Source: Actinomycetota bacterium
GTDB taxonomy: Bacteria; Actinomycetota; Acidimicrobiia; Acidimicrobiales; JAMCPL01
DNA: 13,750 bases
Direction: 5' to 3'
NCBI GenBank assembly: GCA_023379725.1
Contig: JAMCPC010000061.1
Span: 1-13,750 of the forward strand
Part shown: piece by piece, positions 1-6,779 of the stretch
Numbering within the stretch: position 1 is the stretch's first letter
How the letters are laid out: each line of letters opens with the position of its first letter
The notes under the pieces: model-generated
The model's database searches: none
What the model saw: only the letters and a program-made list of their open reading frames with translations
What the model was told of the DNA's origin: nothing
Program-made: the position numbers and the translations under genes

Positions 1-24
1 CTGGCGGGAACCCATGGTTATTTG
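1..24 (+). repeat. Dispersed repeat, copy 1 (cut by window edge)
   Basis: These 24 bases are identical to 7673-7696 and to the reverse complement of 1825-1848. Similarity fades over the next 7 or so bases. The left end is cut by the window, so the true length of this copy is unknown. It points the same way as copy 3 and opposite to copy 2, so copies 1 and 2 form an inverted pair around the NUDIX and xerD genes. Confidence 0.9.
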
Positions 25-48
25 CGAGACACTACACTAAGTTTTGAT

Positions 49-71
49 CTCCTTCCCACGGCTGAACTTGG
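49..71 (+). other. Motif resembling the hairpins near 11926-12004
   Basis: A stretch starting CCTTCCCACGGCTGAA (51-66) matches CCTCCCCATGGCTGAA at 11976-11991 in 14 of 16 positions. In this copy the right arm is eroded (ACTTGG instead of GCCAGGGG), so it would fold poorly. It lies about 25 bases after repeat copy 1. It may be a decayed end of an IS200/IS605-like element, but the match is short and this is a weak call. The remainder of 72-151 shows nothing I can assign. Confidence 0.3.
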
Positions 72-151
72 ACACTGCTCAAGTCGAGCACTGCCGTACG
101 GTGGATATGGTAAGTTCGTAGAATTACATTGGATATCCTATTAGAAGAAGC

Positions 152-703
152 ATGAACGCGTCGTTTATCAAACAGGCTGAGAGCGTCGAATACTCTGGTA
201 AGCGAATTGACGTAGTGCACACCAGCATCATTGCACCAGATGGTACTAGTTATATCCGTGAGATTGTAAAACATCCCGGAGCTGTAGTTATAGTGCCTGT
301 GGATTCAGAGGGCAAAGTCCATTTGCTGAGGCAGTACCGCGCACCACTCGATGCCGAACTGATTGAGATTCCGGCAGGCACGATGGACGTAGCCGGAGAA
401 GCACCGGAAGATACTGCCGCCAGGGAGTTAAGAGAGGAACTGGGCTTGATAGGCAGCAAATTTGACTTGCTGGCTACCGTATATAATTCTCCTGGTTTCT
501 GTACGGAAAAGACATATATATACCTTGCCACTGGCCTGGTCCAAGATGAGACCGCCAGAGAAGGTCCTGAGGAAAAATATATGTCTGTATTTGAAATATC
601 TCTCGATGAAGCCATTCGACTCTGCATCGAAGGTGAAATTCATGATGCACAGACTATTATCGGTCTTATGCTGGCAGCCAGAAGGATCGCCGGGGATGCT
701 TGA
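152..703 (+). CDS. NUDIX hydrolase, ADP-ribose pyrophosphatase type
   Basis: The product is a 183-residue NUDIX protein, probably a cytosolic enzyme hydrolysing ADP-ribose or a related nucleoside diphosphate sugar to AMP plus a sugar phosphate. The Nudix box spans about residues 76-99 and ends in AARELREELGL, which carries the metal-binding REXXEE glutamates. The preceding IEIPAG and the following NSPGF/EKTYIYLA segments are typical of the ADP-ribose pyrophosphatase subfamily. Full length for the family. The ATG at 152 follows a purine-rich AGAAGAAG that could serve as a weak ribosome binding site. In many actinobacteria an ADP-ribose pyrophosphatase gene precedes xerD, and here xerD follows after 57 bases. 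The exact substrate cannot be read from the sequence. Class assignment is secure. Confidence 0.93.
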   Translation: MNASFIKQAESVEYSGKRIDVVHTSIIAPDGTSYIREIVKHPGAVVIVPVDSEGKVHLLRQYRAPLDAELIEIPAGTMDVAGEAPEDTAARELREELGLIGSKFDLLATVYNSPGFCTEKTYIYLATGLVQDETAREGPEEKYMSVFEISLDEAIRLCIEGEIHDAQTIIGLMLAARRIAGDA

Positions 704-718
704 GGTGGTAACTACAGT

Positions 719-733
719 ACTATCCACGATAGT
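719..733 (+). other. Small perfect hairpin between NUDIX gene and xerD
   Basis: ACTATC (719-724) pairs with GATAGT (728-733) around a 3-base loop. The stem is AT-rich and has no T-run after it, so it is a poor terminator candidate. It lies just upstream of a TATAGT hexamer at 744-749 that could be the -10 box of a xerD promoter, although no good -35 box is visible. Confidence 0.25.
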
Positions 734-760
734 GGCAGCCATCTATAGTAATTTTCTGTA

Positions 761-1831
761 ATGACCCAACGCGTCCCGCAAGCTTCTGGCTTTAGCCATA
801 GGGAAGATGTCAGCCAGAGCAGTAATGTAAGCACTACCCTTGAGGGAAAACTCAATCGAAACCATATGCCCTACCATGCTCCATTGTCCAATACCAGCGA
901 AGAATACCTGAATTGGCTGGCCGTGGAACGCGGCAGATCTCGCAATACCGTGAACGCATACCGGCAAGATCTAAAAAAGTTTGAATCCTATATTGACTCC
1001 TGCAACCTCTCGATAGAAGATGCCGGCAGTCATACTATAGATGGTTTCTCGCATTTTCTCCACGAGCAAGGCTATGCTTCCAGCTCTCATGCACGTATAC
1101 TGTCATGCGTCAAAGGGCTGTATAGCTTTATGCTGGATGAAGGTACTGTAGATACTCATCCGGCTGAACACATAAAGCCACCTCACCAGGAGACACGTCT
1201 ACCAAAGGCTCTGTCGCTCAGAGAGGTAGGGTTGCTGCTTTCCAATAGCAAGGAAGTGGATTCTCCTGTTTCAAGGCGGGATCAGGCAATTTTGGAGCTA
1301 CTTTACGCAACTGGGATGAGGGTATCAGAACTCGTTTCTCTATCGCTTGGAGATATTACTACAACTAAGTCAGGGATCGGAACGGCTAAAGTGACTGGCA
1401 AGGGCTCCAAGCAGCGGATGGTACCGGTAGGAGAGGTTGCCCTCAATGCACTTAGTGCATGGCTCAGTCCTCACGGGAGAGGTAGTCTAATACCGGCGCG
1501 CTGGAAGCGAGCAACTGACTCAGATGCAGTATTTTTGAATGTCCGGAGTGGTCGTATTACCCGGCAAGGTGTTTGGCTGGTGATAAAAAAGAGGGCAAGC
1601 GCAGTGGGACTGGAGTCAAGGGTGTATCCTCATGTATTACGCCATTCCTGTGCAACCCATATGCTCGAGGGCGGTGCCGACATACGAGCAGTCCAAGAGA
1701 TGCTGGGTCACTCTTCAATATCCACTACCCAGATATACACCAAAGTATCTGTAGAGCACCTGCGGTCGACGTACCTGTCCGCACATCCTCGAGCTGCTAT
1801 CCACCATGTTAATGGCCTATCCCGCAAATAA
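761..1831 (+). CDS. xerD: Tyrosine recombinase XerD/XerC family
   Basis: This is a site-specific tyrosine recombinase. Core XerC/XerD proteins resolve chromosome dimers at dif during cell division. The SAM-like DNA-binding domain runs from about residue 44 (SEEYLNWLAVERGRSRNTVNAY) to 140. The catalytic domain holds all six expected residues: R187 (TGMRVSEL), K214 (GKGSKQR), H291 and R294 (HVLRHSCATHML), H317 (LGHSS) and nucleophile Y326 (IYTKVS). From ATG 761 the protein has 356 residues, with an N-terminal tail of about 40 residues unlike the family. ATG 866 would give 321 residues, closer to the usual 300 or so; neither start has a clear ribosome binding site. The final NGLSRK and the stop lie inside a dispersed repeat, so the C-terminal tail after AHPRA is not native-looking. 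XerD rather than XerC or a phage integrase is inferred from the NUDIX and ScpAB neighbourhood. Confidence 0.9.
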   Translation: MTQRVPQASGFSHREDVSQSSNVSTTLEGKLNRNHMPYHAPLSNTSEEYLNWLAVERGRSRNTVNAYRQDLKKFESYIDSCNLSIEDAGSHTIDGFSHFLHEQGYASSSHARILSCVKGLYSFMLDEGTVDTHPAEHIKPPHQETRLPKALSLREVGLLLSNSKEVDSPVSRRDQAILELLYATGMRVSELVSLSLGDITTTKSGIGTAKVTGKGSKQRMVPVGEVALNALSAWLSPHGRGSLIPARWKRATDSDAVFLNVRSGRITRQGVWLVIKKRASAVGLESRVYPHVLRHSCATHMLEGGADIRAVQEMLGHSSISTTQIYTKVSVEHLRSTYLSAHPRAAIHHVNGLSRK

Positions 1832-1864
1832 CCATGGGTTCCCGCCAGCCAGATGACGCCCCTG
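1813..1864 (-). repeat. Dispersed repeat, copy 2 (inverted), overlapping the xerD 3' end
   Basis: The reverse complement of this stretch matches 7657-7708 at 49 of 52 positions, with 40 consecutive identical bases (1825-1864 against 7657-7696). All three mismatches are transitions in the 12 bases inside xerD. The stop codon of xerD (1829-1831) and its last six or so codons are repeat sequence. Beyond 1864 the two copies diverge, although CTTGCCA recurs at 1866-1872 and, inverted, at 7600-7606, which could mean a deletion of about 49 bases in copy 2. The remaining DNA to 1958 has no gene I can support. Confidence 0.9.
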
Positions 1865-1958
1865 ACTTGCCATATAATGTCAGGATATTGACGGAACAGA
1901 CCAATGGACGACTGATGTATTTATTAAAAGACCATACGGAAGAGATGATGCATTACTG

Positions 1959-1987
1959 ATGACATCCAGCGCAATAAAGGCTATAAT
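1959..1987 (+). promoter_or_regulatory. Near-consensus sigma-70-type promoter for the dksA-like gene
   Basis: ATGACA at 1959-1964 matches TTGACA in 5 of 6 positions. After exactly 17 bases comes a perfect TATAAT at 1982-1987. The expected transcription start, 6-8 bases after the -10 box, falls at or beside the A of ATG 1994, so the mRNA should be leaderless. There is no ribosome binding site in front of 1994, which agrees. The -10 box also sits in the loop region of a small palindrome GGCTA/TAGCC (1979-1991). Confidence 0.75.
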
Positions 1988-1993
1988 AGCCAT

Positions 1994-2344
1994 ATGGGTA
2001 AAAATGTCACTACCGATGCTCCGGCGATAGATTATAGAGCGTTGCTGGAAAAAGAAAAATCAGATCTGCTTACCAAGCTGAACGAGCTTGGCTACGGTGA
2101 AGTACATGGCTTGGAATATGACGCGAATTTTGCTGACTCCAGCCAAGTGACCGCAGAACGTGGGGAGGTAGAGGCACTTGCAGGCCAATTGAAAGAAGCA
2201 TTGCAGCAGGTAAGCGATGCATTGGCCAAGCTGGATAACGGTACATACGGCATCTGCGAGTCCTGTGGCAACCCTATCGAGGAGGCTCGGCTGGAAGCAA
2301 AACCGACCGCCAGGCAGTGCATAGCATGTGCCTCTAGAAAATAG
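1994..2344 (+). CDS. DksA/TraR family zinc-finger protein
   Basis: A 116-residue protein with the DksA/TraR architecture: a long helical N-terminal half that should form a coiled coil (about residues 13-80), then a C-terminal four-cysteine zinc finger with C88, C91, C109 and C112 (CESC and CIAC). Family members act in the cytosol on RNA polymerase through its secondary channel. The region that would be the coiled-coil tip reads YDANFADSS and does not clearly show the DxxDxA motif of E. coli DksA, so a role in stringent control should not be assumed. The start is chosen because the -10 box lies 6 bases before it (leaderless expression). The downstream membrane-protease gene starts inside this one, suggesting joint transcription. 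Family call is firm; function is open. Confidence 0.9.
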   Translation: MGKNVTTDAPAIDYRALLEKEKSDLLTKLNELGYGEVHGLEYDANFADSSQVTAERGEVEALAGQLKEALQQVSDALAKLDNGTYGICESCGNPIEEARLEAKPTARQCIACASRK

Positions 2345-3122
2345 CGTACCTGTGGGGCCAGGCGACGTCTACCGTCAATCTCCAATAACCAATAATCACG
2401 ATAGAAATGTAGCATTAGTTGTCGCCATAGCGATAATAGTCCTTGCCGTGCTGGTAAAACTCCATAGGGTGCATGAAACGGCAATTCTGTTCTTTGTGGT
2501 GCTGATCCCGTCTATCATTATCCATGAAGTCACCCATGGTGCCGTTGCACTGGCATTTGGCGACGATACAGCTAAAAAAGCTGGTAGATTGACCTTGAAT
2601 CCGCTACCTCATATAGACATACTGGGCACCATTATAGTACCCGCCGTCCTTATAATCACTGCTGGCGTAGCCTTTGGCTGGGCCAAGCCTGTTCCTGTAA
2701 CGGTAGACAAGCTAAAAAATCCTCGTAATGATTCTGTCATAGTATCCATAGCGGGACCTCTTGTAAATATAGTGTTGGCTGTAGCCTGTGGCCTTGCATT
2801 TTCTATATTAACGCCAACAGCTTATAAGGATGCCTTTTTGTATACCGACAATCTGTCTGTACTACCGGTAGGCTACCAACTTTTGTTTCTGGCTGGCTTT
2901 GCCAATGTACTTCTGGCTGTATTCAATATCCTACCAATACCTCCTCTTGATGGCTCAGCCATACTGGAAAGGTTCATACCTGACAGGCTGCTGCCGTCGT
3001 ACTACCGCATACGTCCATTCATGCTTATACTTCCGCTTGCAGTGGTCATACTGTTGCCGGGCGTTCTGGTCGGCATATTTAACCCAGCTCTTTCAGTATG
3101 GCAAAAAATACTGGGCATCTAA
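2328..3122 (+). CDS. Site-2 protease family (M50) membrane metalloprotease
   Basis: A polytopic integral membrane zinc protease of the M50 family. HEVTH at residues 66-70 gives the HExxH zinc site inside a hydrophobic segment (about 50-70), and NILPIPPLDGSAIL near residue 200-213 supplies the third ligand, D208. Further hydrophobic segments lie at about 28-44, 100-117, 135-160, 182-202 and 232-252. Family members cut substrates within the membrane, for example anti-sigma factors; the compact single-domain form without a PDZ domain is often found beside trpS and scpA, as here. The start is GTG 2328, overlapping the upstream gene by 17 bases; GTG 2352 is an alternative giving 256 residues. No substrate candidate is visible next to it. 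Confidence 0.9.
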   Translation: MPLENSVPVGPGDVYRQSPITNNHDRNVALVVAIAIIVLAVLVKLHRVHETAILFFVVLIPSIIIHEVTHGAVALAFGDDTAKKAGRLTLNPLPHIDILGTIIVPAVLIITAGVAFGWAKPVPVTVDKLKNPRNDSVIVSIAGPLVNIVLAVACGLAFSILTPTAYKDAFLYTDNLSVLPVGYQLLFLAGFANVLLAVFNILPIPPLDGSAILERFIPDRLLPSYYRIRPFMLILPLAVVILLPGVLVGIFNPALSVWQKILGI

Positions 3123-3289
3123 GGAAGTGGCCTGGACTACGGGTACTCATGGTTTTCCACAGGTCAGACGACACATTCTCTGGTCGTTCTACGTCCTTCC
3201 TTGCCCTTGCCTCTGCCTTCCTGCCACTGGGAGCAGATCATACCATTCGAAGAGCAGGCATAGATGTACTATGGTAAATTTTTAAGTAT

Positions 3290-4150
3290 ATGAACGTAGA
3301 GGTTAGCAAGCTAGATACCTATTCCAATGAAATTGACCCAACTGTAGATTCGCTTCGCTGGAATATAGATCAGAATACTGTAAAAACCCTATGTGGCTTG
3401 GCAGTTACGCCCGAGGGCGATGGATGCTGGATAGTAGACAGAGAGGGGGAAGTATACACTACCGGCAATGCATCATTCCTGGGCTCCCTCAAGTCTCATG
3501 ACATAGCTTGTGGGGCACCGATAGTGGGTATAGTGTCTGCCAGTATCGCCAATGGATACTGGCTCTACTCCGCTGCCGGAGATATCTACGCCTTTGGAGA
3601 CCTGCCATCGTATGGCACACTTCCAGAGACAGGATTGAGTGTGGGTATACCGGTAGTTGCTATGGCTGTGTACAGCGATGCCAGTGGTTACTGTCTCCTG
3701 AATCAGGCCGGTGATGTATTTACCTTTGGGGATATAAAAAATGTCGGCTGTATCCGCGAGGAGGGAATTATACTTCCTGACCCTGCCACCGGGATTATGC
3801 TCGGTGACCCCGGTACGGTCGGCTATCTAATAGTAGACAGTAGAGGAGAGGTATACACCTTTGGAGATGTCTGGTTTCGCGGCTCAATGCCAGCAGAGGA
3901 AGCCTACCGAGATGCACCAGCAATAGATGTTTTGCCATTCAGATCTACAGCACAGGAAGGCTATAGGATAGTAGTTGCCGATGGATCATTATACTCCTTC
4001 AATGCACCTTTTTACGGTGCTCCTATAAATACTATGCTGGGAAGGGACATAGTAGCAGCTACCGGAGATCCAGTAAACATGGATGGATATTACCTGCTAA
4101 GTGACGTAGGTGAGATATTCTATTACGATATAAATTCATTATATCGCTGA
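3290..4150 (+). CDS. Six-repeat beta-propeller-like protein, function unknown
   Basis: A 286-residue protein of six tandem repeats with period 42-46 residues. Repeat units begin near residues 45, 89, 133, 178, 224 and 266 and follow a pattern G-Y/C-W/L-L/I-V-x(4)-G-D/E-I/V-Y/F-x-F-G-D-x(4)-G-S/T. Units 2-4 are closest to consensus (GYWLYSAAGDIYAFGD, GYCLLNQAGDVFTFGD, GYLIVDSRGEVYTFGD); units 5 and 6 have lost the FGD. The regular spacing suggests a beta-propeller. Similar repeats are, from memory, common in actinobacterial, especially Acidimicrobiia, secreted proteins, but here no signal peptide or membrane anchor is seen, so the protein should stay in the cytosol unless the start is wrong. 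No catalytic motif is visible. Its 167-bp upstream gap (3123-3289) shows no gene or clear promoter. Confidence 0.85.
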   Translation: MNVEVSKLDTYSNEIDPTVDSLRWNIDQNTVKTLCGLAVTPEGDGCWIVDREGEVYTTGNASFLGSLKSHDIACGAPIVGIVSASIANGYWLYSAAGDIYAFGDLPSYGTLPETGLSVGIPVVAMAVYSDASGYCLLNQAGDVFTFGDIKNVGCIREEGIILPDPATGIMLGDPGTVGYLIVDSRGEVYTFGDVWFRGSMPAEEAYRDAPAIDVLPFRSTAQEGYRIVVADGSLYSFNAPFYGAPINTMLGRDIVAATGDPVNMDGYYLLSDVGEIFYYDINSLYR

Positions 4151-4158
4151 ATGTCGAC

Positions 4159-4176
4159 ACGATAGAACACTATCGT
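4159..4176. terminator. Hairpin between convergent genes, possible bidirectional terminator
   Basis: ACGATAG (4159-4165) pairs perfectly with CTATCGT (4170-4176) around the loop AACA. It sits between the stop of the propeller-repeat gene and the stop of trpS, and overlaps the trpS stop codon (4170-4172). There is no T-run on either strand, so intrinsic termination is only a possibility. Confidence 0.4.
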
Positions 4177-5165
4177 TGGAGCAACCCTATTGATTCTCTG
4201 GCTCTGGCTAGAGTAGCTGAAGCTATCTCACGTGCTCGTTCGTCTCCTTCGTTTATGACATCCATTACATAAGCAGTATCAGAGGACAACTCTCTGAAGC
4301 GCCTTGCAATAGGATCTATCGTATCAACGATTGCCTCTGCAACGTCCTGTTTCAGCCGTCTGTACGAGTCATAGCGTAATGCCAGTACATCTGACCTCTC
4401 AGCTGTTATGGCTGACAGGATCTCCAGTAAATTGGACACGCCGGGCTTCCTCTCGGGGTCATAGTGAACAGTATTCTCTGAGTCGGTTACAGACCTTTTC
4501 AGCTTGTTTGTCACCTCATCCGGGCTATCCAATAAGAATATAGTGCCCAAGCGTGAGTCTGAAGACTTTGACATCTTATTTTCTGGATGCTGCAGATCCA
4601 TTACACGTGCGCCGACCGGCGGTATTAGTGCCTCAGGAACAGTAAATGTCTCTCCAAATCGGGTATTAAAGCGCGAAGCTATACGCCTTGCCAGCTCCAG
4701 ATGCTGCCGCTGGTCATCACCTATAGGTACCTTATCTGCATCGTAAAGCAATATATCAGCTGCCATGAGTACAGGATAGGTAAATAGTCCAACTGTGACT
4801 GACTCTTGACCTGCTCCCTTGTCCTTAAATTGAGTCATTCTGTTCAGCTCGCCAAATGTTGCTACGCACTCAAGCAACCACTCCAAGCCGGTGTGTTGGT
4901 CTATGTGACTCTGTACAAATATGGCGCAATGCTTGGGGTCGAGTCCTACGGCAAGTAGCATACATACAGCATCTAATGTACGTCTGGCTAAGTTGTCGCG
5001 ATCAAACTCTACGGTCAATGAGTGTAGATCTACAACACAGTAAAAAGATTCAGCGTCATACTGACTATCTACCCATAGCTTTAATGCTCCCAGATAGTTA
5101 CCGAGGTGTATGTCTCCAGTAGGTTGGATACCCGACAGTACTCTGATGGCGTTTGCAGTTGTCAT
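4170..5165 (-). CDS. trpS: Tryptophan--tRNA ligase
   Basis: A class I aminoacyl-tRNA synthetase of 331 residues that charges tRNA-Trp. The N-terminus reads RVLSGIQPTGDIHLGNYLG, with the HIGH-type signature DIHLGN at residues 18-23. FTYPVLMAADILLYDADKVPIGDDQRQH (tryptophan pocket and conserved core) lies at about 128-155 and the KMSKS loop at 197-201. All expected motifs are present and the length is normal. ATG 5165 is chosen because the family begins close to RVLSG; a TTG at 5198 in frame would add 11 residues with no homologous role. It runs opposite to its neighbours, converging with the propeller-repeat gene and diverging from scpA with less than 90 bases between starts. An M50 protease-trpS-scpA neighbourhood is familiar in several phyla. 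Confidence 0.97.
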   Translation of the reverse strand: MTTANAIRVLSGIQPTGDIHLGNYLGALKLWVDSQYDAESFYCVVDLHSLTVEFDRDNLARRTLDAVCMLLAVGLDPKHCAIFVQSHIDQHTGLEWLLECVATFGELNRMTQFKDKGAGQESVTVGLFTYPVLMAADILLYDADKVPIGDDQRQHLELARRIASRFNTRFGETFTVPEALIPPVGARVMDLQHPENKMSKSSDSRLGTIFLLDSPDEVTNKLKRSVTDSENTVHYDPERKPGVSNLLEILSAITAERSDVLALRYDSYRRLKQDVAEAIVDTIDPIARRFRELSSDTAYVMDVINEGDERAREIASATLARARESIGLLQR

Positions 5166-5251
5166 GATGAAATATCTTAGCCTTTCCACGATGGACAATT
5201 ATCGTTATTTCCACCATCTGTTGCCCTATGCAATGTAATCTGTATATTGTC

Positions 5252-6004
5252 ATGACCATAGTTGCTGAAGTGCAGGAGCATAAAGATGAAGATCCATTAG
5301 ACGTATTGGAACGGCTGGTAAAGGATCATCCCTCTGATATATACGATATTCCGCTGAGCGATATCATAGACGCTTTCCTAGTAGAGCTTGAATCCATTAC
5401 AGGTTCTACTGCCCTGAACGATCTGGACAGACTCTCAGAATTCGTGCTTTTGGCATCTACTCTTCTCGAGTGGAAATCCAAATGCCTGCTGAATCAAGAC
5501 AGTGACACCGATGTCGACGAAGAGCTGTATGCCCTTGAACAGAGAGATGCTCTCATAGGCAGGTTTATGGAACTGCAGGTATATGCAAAGATAGCATTGA
5601 CACTATCTTTCATGATAGAGAAAGCTGCTCTTTCCGTTCCCAGAACGGCGGGCATTGAAGAGAAGTTCGCCAACATCGCACCCGATCTTCTTGCCGGTAT
5701 AGATAGGTTTGCACTACGCGATGCATTCAGGAATGTAATCAATCGTGCCATGCCTGAAGATGTACAGATTAATCACGTTACCGTAGACAAAGTAAGCGTC
5801 TCGGAGACTATCATTACACTTGAAAGGCGCCTCAGCACTCTTCGTAGGGTGACATTCAGGGAATTGACCAGGTATCTATCTGGCAGGATCGATATTATAG
5901 TTCATTTTCTGGCCCTACTGGAATTACACAAACGCGGAACAGTCTCGCTGAACCAGGCCGAAACCTTCGGTGACCTAGAGGTAGAGTGGATCTCAAACTG
6001 TTAG
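5252..6004 (+). CDS. scpA: Segregation and condensation protein A (SMC kleisin subunit)
   Basis: ScpA is the kleisin that bridges SMC heads and binds ScpB, acting in chromosome organisation and segregation. The N-terminal signature is a diverged form of FEGPLDLLL, reading DEDPLDVLERLV at residues 12-23, followed by the well kept DIYDIPLSDIIDAFL and LLASTLLEWKSKCLL. The C-terminal winged helix that contacts SMC covers about the last 75 residues (TLRRVTFRELTRYLSGR ... DLEVEW). I choose ATG 5252, which puts the PLD motif at the usual distance from the start; ATG 5228 would add eight residues. Neither has a good ribosome binding site. scpB begins one base after the stop. A parA gene, often next to scpA in actinobacteria, is absent. 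Confidence 0.93.
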   Translation: MTIVAEVQEHKDEDPLDVLERLVKDHPSDIYDIPLSDIIDAFLVELESITGSTALNDLDRLSEFVLLASTLLEWKSKCLLNQDSDTDVDEELYALEQRDALIGRFMELQVYAKIALTLSFMIEKAALSVPRTAGIEEKFANIAPDLLAGIDRFALRDAFRNVINRAMPEDVQINHVTVDKVSVSETIITLERRLSTLRRVTFRELTRYLSGRIDIIVHFLALLELHKRGTVSLNQAETFGDLEVEWISNC

Positions 6005-6005
6005 T

Positions 6006-6668
6006 ATGTGGCCAATGGATGAATACAACGAGAATGGAGATGATGGCCATGATACCAGCAATCAAAGTACGTCATCTGCCAGTATGCCTGCCGTATATAC
6101 TGAAGCTGAGCGTGCGATAGAAGCAATATTGATATCAGCTATCGAACCAGTCAGACCAGGGTTACTCGCAGAGTTGCTGGAGATTCCATTGACTGATGTA
6201 GGACAAGTCTGCAATGCGCTATCAGAACGTTACGAAAGAGAACGACGGGGTTTTGTCCTGGCCAGAGTTGCTGGTGGATATAGGCTGCAAACCCATCCTG
6301 ACCTTGCTGCGTATATGGAACGCTTTGCCATGGAGCGTATGTCACCCCGGCTCTCGTCTGCCGCACTGGAAACCCTGGCTATCATCGCCTACAAACAACC
6401 AATCTCAAAGACTCAGATAGCGGCAGTACGAGGAGTCAATGTAGATGGCGTAATCAAATTGCTCTCACAACGTGGGTACATCGAAGTTGGTGGATACGCA
6501 GAAGGACCTGGACGGCCTGCGCTCTATGTCACTACCTCGCAGTTCCTTGAAAGCCTGGGGATGGACAATCTTGACGAATTGCCACCAATCAGCGACTTGG
6601 TTCCTGCTGAGGAGTCGGAGCTGTCAGCGATAGAGGATCGCTTCAAGGATTCTGATCCATCTGACTAA
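6006..6668 (+). CDS. scpB: Segregation and condensation protein B
   Basis: ScpB dimers bind the linker of ScpA in the SMC-ScpAB complex. The protein has 220 residues: an acidic, Ser/Asn-rich N-terminal tail of about 30 residues, then two winged-helix domains. The core motifs AIEAILISAIEPV, GGYRLQTHPDLAAY, LSSAALETLAIIAYKQPI and VDGVIKLLSQRGYIEVGG are typical; the tail after residue 190 is acidic and probably disordered. It starts one base after the scpA stop, so the two should be translationally coupled and made in balanced amounts; a second in-frame ATG at 6015 is equally possible. rluB follows 111 bases downstream, after a tandem repeat. Confidence 0.96.
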   Translation: MWPMDEYNENGDDGHDTSNQSTSSASMPAVYTEAERAIEAILISAIEPVRPGLLAELLEIPLTDVGQVCNALSERYERERRGFVLARVAGGYRLQTHPDLAAYMERFAMERMSPRLSSAALETLAIIAYKQPISKTQIAAVRGVNVDGVIKLLSQRGYIEVGGYAEGPGRPALYVTTSQFLESLGMDNLDELPPISDLVPAEESELSAIEDRFKDSDPSD

Positions 6669-6694
6669 AGATAACTAAAGATGACCAAAGATCA
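6665..6694 (+). repeat. Triple 10-bp tandem repeat at the scpB stop
   Basis: Three consecutive units CTAAAGATAA (6665), CTAAAGATGA (6675) and CCAAAGATCA (6685) share the core C-T/C-AAAGAT. The scpB stop codon is within unit 1. A period of 10 bases would place the copies on one face of the helix. Confidence 0.75.
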
Positions 6695-6755
6695 ATAATT
6701 CCAAGTTTGAAGTCGTCGTACATAATAGCTGATTGATATATGTCGCTGATAAACA

Positions 6756-6777
6756 AGTAATACATGTACAGTAATAC
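6756..6777 (+). promoter_or_regulatory. Paired AGTAATAC direct repeats upstream of rluB
   Basis: AGTAATAC occurs at 6756-6763 and again at 6770-6777, separated by ATGTAC and ending two bases before the rluB ATG. Between them lies the palindrome TACATGTA. TAATAC within the first copy could act as a -10 box with TTGATA at 6733-6738 (19-base spacer, longer than ideal). Either a promoter with an operator or a small duplication would explain it; no protein can be named. Confidence 0.35.
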
Positions 6778-6779
6778 TC

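Noticed and set aside
761..1831. Phage or integrative-element integrase instead of chromosomal XerD
   Set aside because: Neighbours are all housekeeping genes, the NUDIX-xerD-scpAB order is typical of core chromosome, and no tRNA, excisionase or phage gene is present; the repeat at the 3' end keeps a small doubt.
1834..1959. A 41-codon ORF starting MGSRQPDDAP directly after xerD
   Set aside because: Its first ten codons are the dispersed repeat, there is no ribosome binding site, and the rest resembles nothing I know. It overlaps the -35 box of the next gene.
3134..3162. Possible fourth, degenerate copy of the dispersed repeat (CGGGTACTCATGGTTTT)
   Set aside because: Only 14 of 17 bases match and the similarity does not extend either side; chance is a sufficient explanation.
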